Shown here: piece after piece, positions 16,789 to 25,294 of the stretch
Layout of the letters: each line of letters begins with the position of its first letter
Position numbering within the stretch: the first letter of the stretch is position 1
Source: a virus
Virus record (IMG/VR): IMGVR_UViG_3300044655_002353
Coordinates: 26,029 to 90,028 of that record
Strand: one strand, 5' to 3'
DNA length: 64,000 nucleotides
Notes under the pieces: generated by a model
What the model saw: the letters and a program-made list of their open reading frames with translations, nothing else
Database searches by the model: none
Told to the model about the DNA's origin: nothing
Translations under genes and position numbers: made by a program

Positions 16789-17437
16789 CATGTCAAATGG
16801 CGCACAAAGAATTACCTATTATGTTTATTGTAAGGTTCCCGGTAACCTACCAAATTCTTCATTACCCTCGACTTCAGAAACAATAGAAAATGCAATCGGC
16901 AATCTGTTACATAATCAATTTGAGAATAGAATAGTTTCTATAGAATACCGAGATAAAGAATTTGCTTTTAAAGTACCAATCACAAATGCAACTGAAGGTA
17001 GTACAGAAGGTATTAGTGCTTTTGACAAAAAACTGCTTGGTCTGCTAAATAACTATTACAAAGATATTATTACTAAACCCTTGAAGTTAAAAGAACAGTT
17101 TGTAAGTATCTTTAATATCATACCCCCATTTAAAATTGAGCATCCTAAGGTGGCTCTTAACTTTACAGTAAATGGTGGTGCTGAAGTATCTTTACATGAT
17201 ATTCATAAAGCTATAAATCCTAAAGATTTGGCTTTATACGTAAGTGCCGCGGTTAAAGTCACTGGGCAAGTATTAGGATTGTTGAAAATGACAAATCTTC
17301 AAAATCTTGAATGGGCAATGAGTAATGAACCAGAATGGTTTAAGATTGTTCATAGACATTTTGAAAATAATAACGATATTATTGAATGCCAACGCGAACT
17401 TATTATAAAGGATTTAGACGAGTATGCAGAGCTTTAA
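16775..17437 (+). CDS. Array 1 gene 7: alpha/beta type lacking a head-tag leader
   Basis: 220 residues from ATG 16775, or 215 from ATG 16790. The conserved junction sequence is kept (ATGCGGAGTTATAA), but the product reads MRSYNMSNGAQRI: no YL/FL and no LxE. The rest is normal: SLHDIHKAINPKDLAL, GQVLGLLKMTNLQNL, WFKIVHRHF, tail IECQRELIIKDLDEYAEL (Ile in place of Glu). If leaders direct packaging, this member should stay in the cell, which makes it a natural control. Confidence 0.7.
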   Translation: MRSYNMSNGAQRITYYVYCKVPGNLPNSSLPSTSETIENAIGNLLHNQFENRIVSIEYRDKEFAFKVPITNATEGSTEGISAFDKKLLGLLNNYYKDIITKPLKLKEQFVSIFNIIPPFKIEHPKVALNFTVNGGAEVSLHDIHKAINPKDLALYVSAAVKVTGQVLGLLKMTNLQNLEWAMSNEPEWFKIVHRHFENNNDIIECQRELIIKDLDEYAEL

Positions 17438-18092
17438 ACAATACTTACTAAAAGAAAATGAATCTCCATTTGTTTTCCCATGGCTTGTCTTAGAACTAGA
17501 GAACAAAGAAACTTTTGGCGAAGCTATGGGAAATCATAGAAATCGCGATGCTTTTGATAATGAAGTTGAAAAGTTTGTCAACGATCTTAAAAGTCATTTA
17601 GGTATGAAAGATATTGATTGGGGTTTCAATAGAGATGACAATCTACAAGTTGAAATTAAACTAAGCAATCGACATTATGTACAAGATGAGTTAGAAGAAA
17701 TAGCGACTGAAGCAGCGAATTTTTCTAATCGTGAGCTAAGCGGTGGATTGACACTAGATGAAGTCAATCCAAGTGTATGGTTCTTTGGTCCGGTCAATCC
17801 TAATACTATCATACATTATCCAGTCATAGTATTTGATTTGAAACGTAATAAAAGTATCTCACTTAGCAACTTTGACAAACATTTCCCTGATACTCAAGTG
17901 TTCAGGTTTGAACATATAGTAGGAGAAGTCACTAACGTGTTGAGTATGTTGAAGATAAAATCATTACATTCAGTATTAGGAAAAAATGAACACTGGATTG
18001 AAATACTAAATAAATATGCAAAATCCCATGACACTATTGCTGCCCAACGCGAACTAATTGAAAACGACCTGGACGAATATGCAGAATTTTAA
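17424..18092 (+). CDS. Array 1 gene 8: alpha/beta type
   Basis: 222 residues; leader MQSFKQYLLKENE (LKE). Acidic alpha/beta domain (DNEVEKFVNDLKSHLG; DDNLQVEIKLSNRHYV) related to gene 6. Family core ISLSNFDKHFPDTQVF, TNVLSMLKIKSLHSV, HWIEILNKYA. Tail IAAQRELIENDLDEYAEF: the usual Cys is Ala, so this cysteine is not essential in every member. Confidence 0.75.
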   Translation: MQSFKQYLLKENESPFVFPWLVLELENKETFGEAMGNHRNRDAFDNEVEKFVNDLKSHLGMKDIDWGFNRDDNLQVEIKLSNRHYVQDELEEIATEAANFSNRELSGGLTLDEVNPSVWFFGPVNPNTIIHYPVIVFDLKRNKSISLSNFDKHFPDTQVFRFEHIVGEVTNVLSMLKIKSLHSVLGKNEHWIEILNKYAKSHDTIAAQRELIENDLDEYAEF

Positions 18093-18873
18093 GAACTTTA
18101 TTGCTGAAGCTAAGCAAACGAACTTGGCACCTTGGCACCCAACAACTCCAGAAGCAACTAAGGAAGTACTTCATGAGTTTTATCTTGAACATTATGGAAA
18201 TAAATATTTGCCAACTACATTCGTATTCCTAAAGAATGGAAGTATTTCTGTTCGAGGAGAGCAATTCTTCGCTATTCGTGAAATCGGACCTGTTGATAAT
18301 GGTGAAGTTGGACTACTTGTAAAGTATAACAATATCAATTGCCCAGGTAGAGTTAGTATAAAAGATTTCAATACTAGGAAATTGACTACATTAGAATATG
18401 GACCTAATAAAGTCGGAATGAGTTTAAACATACAACTTTCACAAATTACTTCATTCAAAGGATTTGCATGTGAAGTTAAAGAGGCATTGATATTGACCGA
18501 TTGTCTAAAGTTGAAAGAATGGGGTCAAGGATGTCAAATTACATGTCATAGATTAGTGCTTGACTACGAATTTGACTATGAATTGTTTAGAACTATCGGA
18601 CAACATTTCAAAATAGTAAATAACATAACATTGTCTAATGCCGCAGCAAAAACTTTAGTTGGAAAAGGATTACTTAGTATATTCAAAATTAAAAAGCCTA
18701 CACGAAATATGTTTGGTATTCAACTTTACTTTTCTGATAAAACTAAAGTAAACGAAGAATTAGTTGAAGCAACTAGAATAGTCAATACATACTTAGCGTC
18801 AAACAACCCTGATATTATTGGATGCCAACGTAAACTAATAGAAAACGACTTGGACGAATATGCAGAGTTTTAA
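18079..18873 (+). CDS. Array 1 gene 9: LRR-like type with FIAEA leader
   Basis: 264 residues from ATG 18079; the longer frame from 18058 is rejected in favour of the conserved 14-nt junction. Leader MQNFKNFIAEAKQ shares F-I-A-E-A with the capsid-targeting leader and cleavage site of T4 internal protein III. NLAPWHP follows at about residue 15, a subgroup motif also seen at 1576, 19491 and 20874. LRR-like: LTTLEYGPNKVGMSLNI, ITSFKGFACEVKEALIL. Core KGLLSIFKIKKP. Tail IGCQRKLIENDLDEYAEF. Confidence 0.78.
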   Translation: MQNFKNFIAEAKQTNLAPWHPTTPEATKEVLHEFYLEHYGNKYLPTTFVFLKNGSISVRGEQFFAIREIGPVDNGEVGLLVKYNNINCPGRVSIKDFNTRKLTTLEYGPNKVGMSLNIQLSQITSFKGFACEVKEALILTDCLKLKEWGQGCQITCHRLVLDYEFDYELFRTIGQHFKIVNNITLSNAAAKTLVGKGLLSIFKIKKPTRNMFGIQLYFSDKTKVNEELVEATRIVNTYLASNNPDIIGCQRKLIENDLDEYAEF

Positions 18874-19504
18874 AGAATACTTATTAGAAAGTGCTGGACA
18901 CTTACCAATTGTCAATGTACAAATTGACTTTGCTGGTCCTATTTCTGTCGGCAAACGTAAAACTCTAGTATTCCTAATTACAAAATTTATCAAGGAAGAA
19001 TACAACCTTTCTAATACAATAGAGTTCACTTCTATTTTTGATTCAATAATTGTCAAAATACACGATGTTCCGCAACATCTTTTTGAAACTGTTGATTTCT
19101 TAGGTGATATACATGACATAGTTACTGACCACTTTGAACCTGTTGACGCTTACAGTCATATTGAATGTCATTGGCCACCTGCTTTCAAGATGGTCATTCA
19201 AAATCATTTGACTACTATCTATACTAACCAAGAGTCTGTTAAAGGTATCGAAAAACTAATAGAAGGTTCAAGTGCATTTCAATTGGACATTCGTTTTGAA
19301 GCACCGGCTAAATCAATTGGAATACTATCGCTTCTAAAAGTAAAAGGTTTTGATAGCATCATGATAAATGGTCCAGATGAATTACTTAGCGACCTTAAAA
19401 TTGTTAATGACATTTTACATAAATACTATAATGGGAGTAAAGATACTATTGGCTTTCAACGAGAACTAATTGAACGTGACTTAGACGAATATGCAGAATT
19501 TTAA
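18860..19504 (+). CDS. Array 1 gene 10: alpha/beta type
   Basis: 214 residues; leader MQSFKEYLLESAGH (LLE). Alpha/beta N-terminal domain with VNVQIDFAGPISVGKRKTL. Core SVKGIEKLIEGSSAF and IGILSLLKVKGFDSI. Tail IGFQRELIERDLDEYAEF, with Phe in the Cys position, a change shared with the gene at 20228. Confidence 0.75.
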   Translation: MQSFKEYLLESAGHLPIVNVQIDFAGPISVGKRKTLVFLITKFIKEEYNLSNTIEFTSIFDSIIVKIHDVPQHLFETVDFLGDIHDIVTDHFEPVDAYSHIECHWPPAFKMVIQNHLTTIYTNQESVKGIEKLIEGSSAFQLDIRFEAPAKSIGILSLLKVKGFDSIMINGPDELLSDLKIVNDILHKYYNGSKDTIGFQRELIERDLDEYAEF

Positions 19505-20228
19505 ATCTTATCTTGCTGAAAAGTTAGCAACCAATTTTGCCCCTTGGCATATTACTGACCCTGAGAAAGTTCAGTACTATATGAAAAATTATGCTAATAT
19601 GTCTGGATGGAAAGTGAATAAAGACGGAACTGTATCTGTCACTAAGTCGGACTATTCGCCTAATGGGGTATATGGCGACATTGGCGGATACGGTCATGGT
19701 GAAACTGCACTCATGGTAAAGTACAGAACTGCTAAGAAGTTTGAAATAAATGTTGCAGATGGTTCAAATTTCAAATCACTTTGGGGAATTCCTGATGCAT
19801 GCGACCAATTGAATATAAGTGTTCCGTCATTAGAAACATTAGAACATTGTACTCCAGTTATCAAAGATTCGTTATATCTCTATACTCCTAACTTGAAAAG
19901 TTTTGATTGTGGAAAAGTTTCGATTGCACAAGAACTAAAAATTGGAAGTATTGGGAAAGCACCGCTTAGAGATTTACACAAACATTTTGCAGTTCCACAA
20001 ATTCGTTTCTATAACACCGCTCTACACCTAATCAAACAAAAACCGCTGTTATCATTGTTGAAATGTAATGCTAAATTGACATGGGGTTCAATTATGACAA
20101 TTAATGGAACGTCTCTAACTGAAGTAGTAGAAGTGTTAAAAATACTAAATAAGTATAATAGTTCTAGTATTATACAATGTCAGCGAGAACTTATCGAAAA
20201 AGACCTAGACGAATATGCGGAGTTTTAA
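19491..20228 (+). CDS. Array 1 gene 11: LRR-like type
   Basis: 245 residues; leader MQNFKSYLAEKLA (LAE), then NFAPWHI, placing it with 18079 and 20874. LRR-like strands: LWGIPDACDQLNISVPSL, LEHCTPVIKDSLYLYTPNL, LRDLHKHFAVPQI. Core KPLLSLLKCNAKL. Tail IQCQRELIEKDLDEYAEF. Its TAA shares one base with the next ATG. Confidence 0.75.
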   Translation: MQNFKSYLAEKLATNFAPWHITDPEKVQYYMKNYANMSGWKVNKDGTVSVTKSDYSPNGVYGDIGGYGHGETALMVKYRTAKKFEINVADGSNFKSLWGIPDACDQLNISVPSLETLEHCTPVIKDSLYLYTPNLKSFDCGKVSIAQELKIGSIGKAPLRDLHKHFAVPQIRFYNTALHLIKQKPLLSLLKCNAKLTWGSIMTINGTSLTEVVEVLKILNKYNSSSIIQCQRELIEKDLDEYAEF

Positions 20229-20887
20229 TGAAAATAAAAGAACTATTTGAGAATGAATTACCGATGACGACACAAGGCAGAGTTAGTAGTGGAACATATG
20301 TTGTAGACCTTTCTCTTGAAAATCTTCCATCAGAAAATCTTAGACAAAGGATAGTCAAAAACATCAAGTTTGTCTATCCTCAAGCTGAAGTTCATATTGA
20401 TAAAGAAGCTATTTTGACTAAAATACCAAAGATTGTGGCATCTTATATTCATGAACTACCGGATATACATGATGACATTATTCAAACAGTTGAAGAAACA
20501 GTTAATGATTTTAATAATAAAGATGAAGATCCTATTGCTCATGGTCAATCAGAATTAGTTTTCGATGGTGTTCCATCATTCAAAGTTATTACTGAAAGAG
20601 TAACTATCAATTGTCAAGAAAATTCCATTGGTCTTACCGGGTTAGACAAGCTCATAGGACCAGAAGTTCAAGAACTATTCATTAACGATATTCAAAAGCT
20701 GAAAGGTCATATCTTGTCATTATGCAAAATACCTATGAGCGTTGATATGTATCTCTATTCAAGATCGTCTGGAGATTTACATCATAAGATTGACGAAATG
20801 CTGATAAAGCATCGTCCTACACAGGATGTCATTGGTTTTCAACGTGAACTTATCGAAAAGGATTTAGACGAATATGCAGAGTTTTAA
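20228..20887 (+). CDS. Array 1 gene 12: alpha/beta type
   Basis: 219 residues from ATG 20228 in a TAATG junction; GGAG inside the previous gene's last codons lies 5 nt upstream and is its ribosome site. Leader MKIKELFENELP (LFE). Alpha/beta domain (YVVDLSLENLPSENLRQRI). Core IGLTGLDKLIGPEVQ, GHILSLCKIPMSV. Tail IGFQRELIEKDLDEYAEF. Confidence 0.75.
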   Translation: MKIKELFENELPMTTQGRVSSGTYVVDLSLENLPSENLRQRIVKNIKFVYPQAEVHIDKEAILTKIPKIVASYIHELPDIHDDIIQTVEETVNDFNNKDEDPIAHGQSELVFDGVPSFKVITERVTINCQENSIGLTGLDKLIGPEVQELFINDIQKLKGHILSLCKIPMSVDMYLYSRSSGDLHHKIDEMLIKHRPTQDVIGFQRELIEKDLDEYAEF

Positions 20888-21623
20888 AACATATCTAGCA
20901 GAAGCATCTGCCAAAAACCTTGCTCCATGGCAAGACCCGTCTAATCCAGCATATGTTAATGTCAATGTAAGTGATTACTTTAGAGGAAGTGTAAAGAGGA
21001 ATAAGAATGGTACTTATTCAACTTCTGCGCCTCATGGATATTTTATTTCGTGTCTAAAGTTAGATAATGGTAAGCAATACGTACTACCTGTCAAGTTTTC
21101 AATTATGAGTTACTTTGAAACTATTTCCGGTGTTGAAAATGGTCTTACTACTCTTCAAGGTTGTCCTGATACAATAAGACATGAAATGGTTATTGACTCA
21201 AAGAACTTAACCACCTTAGATTATCTTTATACTCAAGTACATTGGAAGCTCAGCATTCAATGTCCTAATCTCAAAACATTTGGAGATGCAAAAACAAAAT
21301 GTCTTGACTTAGTTCTATATGACATTGGTGATGTTCCTCTCAAAGAGGTTCAATATCACGTTGAAGTAATTCATACTATCTATCTTGGATTTGATGCTGC
21401 CTATAAAAAACCTGTCTTATCAATATTCAAAATCAAAGGACATTGGGTTTCAATAGAACAAAGAACCAGTTTTGACCAATGGAAGTCAGACCCAGATGGT
21501 TCTAAAGCTAAAGAATTTGATTTAGTATGCAAAATACTAAGCAAGTATGCTAAATCTCGAAACGCCATTGCGTGCCAACGCGAACTAATTGAAAATGACT
21601 TGGATGAATACGCAGAGTTCTAA
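20874..21623 (+). CDS. Array 1 gene 13 (last): LRR-like type
   Basis: 249 residues; leader MQSFKTYLAEASA (LAE-A), then NLAPWQD. LRR-like strands: LTTLQGCPDTIRHEMVIDS, LTTLDYLYTQVHWKLSIQ, LKTFGDAKTKCLDLVLYD. Core KPVLSIFKIKGHWVSI. Tail IACQRELIENDLDEYAEF, still complete although no gene follows on this strand. Its TAA overlaps the stop codon of the converging minus-strand gene. Confidence 0.75.
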   Translation: MQSFKTYLAEASAKNLAPWQDPSNPAYVNVNVSDYFRGSVKRNKNGTYSTSAPHGYFISCLKLDNGKQYVLPVKFSIMSYFETISGVENGLTTLQGCPDTIRHEMVIDSKNLTTLDYLYTQVHWKLSIQCPNLKTFGDAKTKCLDLVLYDIGDVPLKEVQYHVEVIHTIYLGFDAAYKKPVLSIFKIKGHWVSIEQRTSFDQWKSDPDGSKAKEFDLVCKILSKYAKSRNAIACQRELIENDLDEYAEF

Positions 21624-21829
21624 GAGTTTAACAAGTTAGTCAAAAAGTCTATCTTAACAGCAAGTTCGAGTTTCTCTGCTTCCATTTTTCCTATTGCATT
21701 ATTGATATTGTCGAGACCGTTTACTCTGGCGTAAAAGTTATAGTTTTCTTTAAAAAACCCTAATGATTTTGCGACGAATTCATAATCTTGACTTAGTTTT
21801 TCTAAATATTCTGCTGAAAAGTTATTCAT
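21620..21829 (-). CDS. Small helical protein, unknown
   Basis: 69 residues, MNNFSAEYLEKLSQDYEFV, predicted almost entirely helical with a possible coiled coil. It converges on array 1, with overlapping stop codons (CTAA). Separated by 6 nt from the minus-strand zinc-finger gene, so probably one small operon. No family recognised. Confidence 0.45.
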   Translation of the reverse strand: MNNFSAEYLEKLSQDYEFVAKSLGFFKENYNFYARVNGLDNINNAIGKMEAEKLELAVKIDFLTNLLNS

Positions 21830-21835
21830 GTGTTT

Positions 21836-22147
21836 TTATCCCTCTTTATTTTGATATCTTAAATGTAGTCCACAACTTGCTTTTCCACAAGTTGTTCTAT
21901 AGCCTCTGTATAATACATAAGACCGTTTATTGCCACAGAACTGGCATAATGGCATATCATCAATATTATTCAATATGCAATAAATCCGTTCATGAAGTGT
22001 AGCTTCTTTTGGAAGAAAAAGTGTCTCACGTAGAATACTTTCGAATAAGTCAGGGTCAATAGACTCAAGATATTCAGTCTTTCTTGAGTTCAACTTTTTC
22101 TTATTAGATACTAATAAAGATTGTTCTATTTGAGATTTGATTTCCAT
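21836..22147 (-). CDS. Zinc-ribbon protein, possible homing-endonuclease remnant
   Basis: 103 residues. Helical start, then ATLHERIYCILNNIDDMPLC and a four-cysteine finger (C-x2-C in LCQFCGNK; TTCGKASCG). This N-terminal module (K/H-E-R-I-Y-C-I-L-N...P-x-C-x-x-C-G) commonly precedes nuclease domains in phage mobile endonucleases. No nuclease domain follows, so it may be truncated. TATAAATA on the minus strand lies only 7 nt before the ATG, which would give a near-leaderless mRNA. Confidence 0.5.
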   Translation of the reverse strand: MEIKSQIEQSLLVSNKKKLNSRKTEYLESIDPDLFESILRETLFLPKEATLHERIYCILNNIDDMPLCQFCGNKRSYVLYRGYRTTCGKASCGLHLRYQNKEG

Positions 22148-22153
22148 ATACTC

Positions 22154-22161
22154 TATTTATA
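22154..22161 (-). promoter_or_regulatory. Consensus late promoter very close to gene 22147
   Basis: TATAAATA on the minus strand, 7 nt from the ATG of the zinc-ribbon gene. A 7-bp inverted repeat (ATATGTA/TACATAT) flanks it upstream. Confidence 0.45.
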
Positions 22162-22203
22162 TGTAGGGTTACATACATATTTCGAGAATTAGAAGGCTCT
22201 AAT

Positions 22204-22211
22204 GATAAATA
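22204..22211 (+). promoter_or_regulatory. Late promoter for the tail tube gene
   Basis: GATAAATA, 61 bp before the ATG at 22272; AAAGGAGAG precedes the ATG. Confidence 0.6.
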
Positions 22212-22271
22212 CTCTCATATAGAAATATAATTCTTTATATATATAATTCAATTTCAAAGGAGAGCTTACTT

Positions 22272-22865
22272 ATGGCAACTTTATCACAAACAGGGATACC
22301 ATTATCTGGTAACGGTATTCTTCATCCTAAACACCGTAATAGATTTCAAGTTCAATTCGTAGGTATGTTGAACGACGGCACAAACCTAACAAGACAGGTT
22401 GTTACATGTAATCGTCCAACATTAACATTTGATGAAGTCCCATTACATCGTTACAATTCAATCTCATTTGTTGCAGGAAAGCATTCTTGGTCAGATTTCC
22501 AAGTAACTTTGGAAGATGACTTGACAGGTTTAGCATCTTCTGCTGTTCAAGCTCAATTAGAAAGACAACAGCGTTTGATTGGTGCTGACCATGCTTCAGG
22601 TCAATTTTTGAATACTGCAGCGACTGCATCAGGTTACAAATTTGGTGTAGTTCTTCAAATGCTTGATGGTAATGAAGCTATTGCGGAACAATGGAAAATG
22701 GAAGGTGCTTGGATAAAAGAAGCAACTTATGGAGACCTTGACTATTCGTCAGCTGACCAAGTTCAAATCCAATTATCAATCAAATATGACCATGCATGGC
22801 AAGAATTGAATAATGGCGTAGTTGGAACTGATGGTATAAATGCTACAGCTGGTTTCTTGTTGTAA
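22272..22865 (+). CDS. 19: Tail tube protein, gp19-like
   Basis: 197 residues (T4 gp19: 163). Tube subunit through which DNA passes. Signature order: HRNRFQVQFVG (T4 RPNLFQVEISYLG), QVVTCNRPTLTFDEVPLHRY, FVAGKHSWSDFQVTLEDDL (T4 VAGDRTFDDWTVTVMNDE), WKMEGAWIKEATYGDLDY (T4 IKGLWPTNVGELQLDW) and QIQLSIKYDHA (T4 FEVTLALDYW). Its own late promoter and the strong terminator behind it fit a highly expressed structural gene. Confidence 0.85.
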   Translation: MATLSQTGIPLSGNGILHPKHRNRFQVQFVGMLNDGTNLTRQVVTCNRPTLTFDEVPLHRYNSISFVAGKHSWSDFQVTLEDDLTGLASSAVQAQLERQQRLIGADHASGQFLNTAATASGYKFGVVLQMLDGNEAIAEQWKMEGAWIKEATYGDLDYSSADQVQIQLSIKYDHAWQELNNGVVGTDGINATAGFLL

Positions 22866-22884
22866 GTTTCATACTCATAGAAGG

Positions 22885-22919
22885 GGGGAGAATACCAATA
22901 AAGTATTCTCCCCTTTTTT
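22885..22919 (+). terminator. Rho-independent terminator after the tail tube gene
   Basis: Stem GGGGAGAATAC (22885-22895) / GTATTCTCCCC (22903-22913), 7-nt loop, then TTTTTT. Confidence 0.9.
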
Positions 22920-22956
22920 GTTTATATTATTAGTAAATATTAGTTTTCCAAATAAA

Positions 22957-22964
22957 GATAAATA
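22957..22964 (+). promoter_or_regulatory. Late promoter for the gp54-like to terminase operon
   Basis: GATAAATA, 43 bp before the ATG at 23007. No strong terminator was noticed downstream until past the large terminase, so this promoter may also read through array 2. Confidence 0.6.
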
Positions 22965-23006
22965 CATTTAGTACATGTATTACCAGAAAACAAGGAACTT
23001 ATATAA

Positions 23007-24275
23007 ATGTCAGCAATTGATTTTAGCAAAATAGTCAGTGGAGCAGGGATACAGCTCGAACAAGCAGCTTATAACAAATTTGGAGCAGCGGTCGACCAGT
23101 TTACTCGTGCTCCATTTTCTGACATGATTACCGCAAGGACTTCGAGTTTTGGAGGTTTAGACCCGCATTTTAGACCAGACCAAAAAGGAATATGGCGACC
23201 TGCTAACTATGCGCAGGATTTAATTACGTATCAACCGAAACATAGGTTTATGTTTCGTGTATTGTTCGAAATGAATCCTAACTTTACTGAACTGATAGGC
23301 GGAAGAAAAGACGTATTTCAATATGTTATCAAAAATATTGATAGACCTAAATTGAACTTTGATTATGAAGCTGTCAATATGTATAACTATAAGACAAAGG
23401 TTTTGAAGACAATCAACCATGAACCTTTGTCAATGACGTTGATTGACGATATCGCAGATACTTTTCATGCGTTCTTTGCTGCTTATCTTCGTGCTCATTC
23501 ACCAGCGGCTCGTTCATGGACACCAGAAAAGTCATTAGCTATGATGGAAAGCAGTGGTATGGCTTTTTCCAAATCACGTGACGGAACGCAGATTGACTCT
23601 GCTGCGCGAGGTGCTTTACCTGATGATGCTATCAATCCATTTCGTTCTATTCGTCTTATTCAGTACTTTGGACATGCTACACAATTGAATACTTTTTGGT
23701 TTGTCAATCCACGTATCCTTGACATTTCTTATGACTCTGCTGATAATGAAGGTGGAGATGTTGGTAACCATGCCACTATAAGATTTGATTATGATGCTTT
23801 GTCAATTGGACAACCGACACAAGTCACAGGTCGTTCAGAATATGCTGCTCCAGGGTCTGATATGTTTAGTCCAGAAATCCCAGTTCAAAACATTGGTTTT
23901 CCTTCTCCTCATTGGTACGGTGATAGTGCCGGTCCTGGAGGATTTGGTGGAGGTGGAGGATGGTTAGGTAATGTGTTATCAGGTGTTGTAGGAGGAGCAG
24001 TCAATCAAGTAGCAAGTGGAATAGTAGGTAACATCAAAATTCCAATTCTTGGACAAGCAGCACGAAATGTTGTCTTTGGAGCTTCACGTCAGATTACCAA
24101 TACTACTCGTAATACTTTATTTGGTGTAACTGGCGGTTTAAGTTCAGCTATCTCTAACTCAGCATCAAGTGCTGGACGATGGATAAGTGACTCGGTGTCT
24201 AACATGGGGAAAACTTCACCGCCAGTAGGAACTCAAACATCTGATGAAATGTTTAGGAAAATAAGAGAAGAATAA
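23007..24275 (+). CDS. Tail-tube-fold baseplate protein (gp54/gp48-like)
   Basis: 422 residues. Residues about 75-260 resemble a tail-tube fold: YQPKHRFMFRVLFEMN, VIKNIDRPKLNFDYEAVNMYN, then LSMTLIDDIADTFHAFFAAYLRAH, the pattern T4 gp54 and gp48 share with gp19. The C-terminal 120 residues are Gly/Ala/Ser-rich with GFGGGGGWLG and small hydrophobic stretches. Position next to gp19 supports a tube-initiator or baseplate-cap role, but which of gp48 or gp54 it matches I cannot tell. Confidence 0.5.
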   Translation: MSAIDFSKIVSGAGIQLEQAAYNKFGAAVDQFTRAPFSDMITARTSSFGGLDPHFRPDQKGIWRPANYAQDLITYQPKHRFMFRVLFEMNPNFTELIGGRKDVFQYVIKNIDRPKLNFDYEAVNMYNYKTKVLKTINHEPLSMTLIDDIADTFHAFFAAYLRAHSPAARSWTPEKSLAMMESSGMAFSKSRDGTQIDSAARGALPDDAINPFRSIRLIQYFGHATQLNTFWFVNPRILDISYDSADNEGGDVGNHATIRFDYDALSIGQPTQVTGRSEYAAPGSDMFSPEIPVQNIGFPSPHWYGDSAGPGGFGGGGGWLGNVLSGVVGGAVNQVASGIVGNIKIPILGQAARNVVFGASRQITNTTRNTLFGVTGGLSSAISNSASSAGRWISDSVSNMGKTSPPVGTQTSDEMFRKIREE

Positions 24276-24279
24276 GATT

Positions 24280-24855
24280 ATGGCTCAAGGTCGTTTTATT
24301 CCGCGCAATCCTCAAAAGTATTTTGGAAATGCTGCTCAAATCTTCTTTCGTTCTTCATGGGAACTAACTGTCATGAAGTTCTTTGATAGTTCTATAAGTG
24401 TTACTAGATGGAATAGTGAAGAAGTTGCAATACCTTACATTTCTCCAAAAGATGGACGAGTCCATCGGTATTATCCTGACTTTATGTTTGAGATGATAAA
24501 TACAAATCAAGAAGTTGAAAGATGGATAGTTGAAGTAAAACCGTTGAAAGAAGCAAGTGCTGAACATGCTAAGTCAGCTTATGATAGAGTTGCACTTATG
24601 GTCAATGAAGCGAAGTGGATTGCCGCTGAAAGGTTTTGCCAGGTCAATGGAATGAAATTCAAGGTCATCACTGAAGTTGATATCTATCGAATGATGCCAC
24701 GAACTGCAAAGAAGAAAGCACCAAAAGTCAAAAAGCTAGCTGCCAATGGAACTAAGAAACCTGTAGCACCAAGAAAACCGAAAACTGCAAGTAAGACATC
24801 TATAACAAGAGCGCCAACAAATGATAAAAGAAAATCTAAAAAAACATCCGCTTGA
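24280..24855 (+). CDS. 4: Head completion protein, gp4-like
   Basis: 191 residues. RFIPRNPQKYFGNAAQIFFR then SSWELTVMKFFD, EEVAIPYISPKDGRVHRY and WIVEVKPLKE follow T4 gp4 (FKPKNPSKYTGN...RSSWELKYMKYLD...IPYISPID...YLVEIKPFKQ). The E-x-K after a conserved Asp (YYPDF) suggests a nuclease fold. T4 gp4 acts after packaging to complete the head. The last 45 residues are a Lys/Arg-rich disordered tail not in T4, perhaps for DNA binding. Ends inside the small terminase gene (35-nt overlap). Confidence 0.75.
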   Translation: MAQGRFIPRNPQKYFGNAAQIFFRSSWELTVMKFFDSSISVTRWNSEEVAIPYISPKDGRVHRYYPDFMFEMINTNQEVERWIVEVKPLKEASAEHAKSAYDRVALMVNEAKWIAAERFCQVNGMKFKVITEVDIYRMMPRTAKKKAPKVKKLAANGTKKPVAPRKPKTASKTSITRAPTNDKRKSKKTSA

Positions 24856-25294
24856 AGATATCTTCAACATTGAACCAGGTTCAACTTATGATATGACTAC
24901 AAGTTCATCATCTTCATATGAAGATGATATGATTGCTGTTCCTCAACAAACGGTTGCCCAATCATATCAAGATGATGCAGAAGATATTGATATCAACAAT
25001 AAGATTGAGAGTATTTTTGAAGCTGCTATGGATGCTTATGAAAACCAAACAGCACTTACTGAAATAGTAGAACCTCGATATGCTGCAAGGAATGCAGAAG
25101 TGGCGGCACAGTACCTCAATACTGCGTTGAATGCAACGGCTCTTAAAGCAAGAACTAAAAATGACAAAAGAAAGACTGCTCCATTTATTCCATTTGGAAA
25201 TAATACAAATATTTCTGGGAACAACATCGTTGTCGCGGATAGAAATCAGATATTAGAAATGTTACGTAACAAAAACAAGGATTCGTTAGACTAA
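24821..25294 (+). CDS. 16: Small terminase subunit, gp16-like (probable)
   Basis: 157 residues (T4 gp16: 164). Acidic N-terminus, then two long helices (DINNKIESIFEAAMDAYENQ; AARNAEVAAQYLNTALNATA) like the central hairpin of gp16, a basic patch KARTKNDKRK, and GNNIVVADRNQILEMLRNKN, similar to the C-terminal segment of gp16 homologues. Small terminase recognises DNA and regulates the motor. It sits between gp4 and the large terminase, interrupted from the latter by 14 array genes; its stop is joined to the first of them by TAATG. Confidence 0.6.
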   Translation: MIKENLKKHPLEDIFNIEPGSTYDMTTSSSSSYEDDMIAVPQQTVAQSYQDDAEDIDINNKIESIFEAAMDAYENQTALTEIVEPRYAARNAEVAAQYLNTALNATALKARTKNDKRKTAPFIPFGNNTNISGNNIVVADRNQILEMLRNKNKDSLD

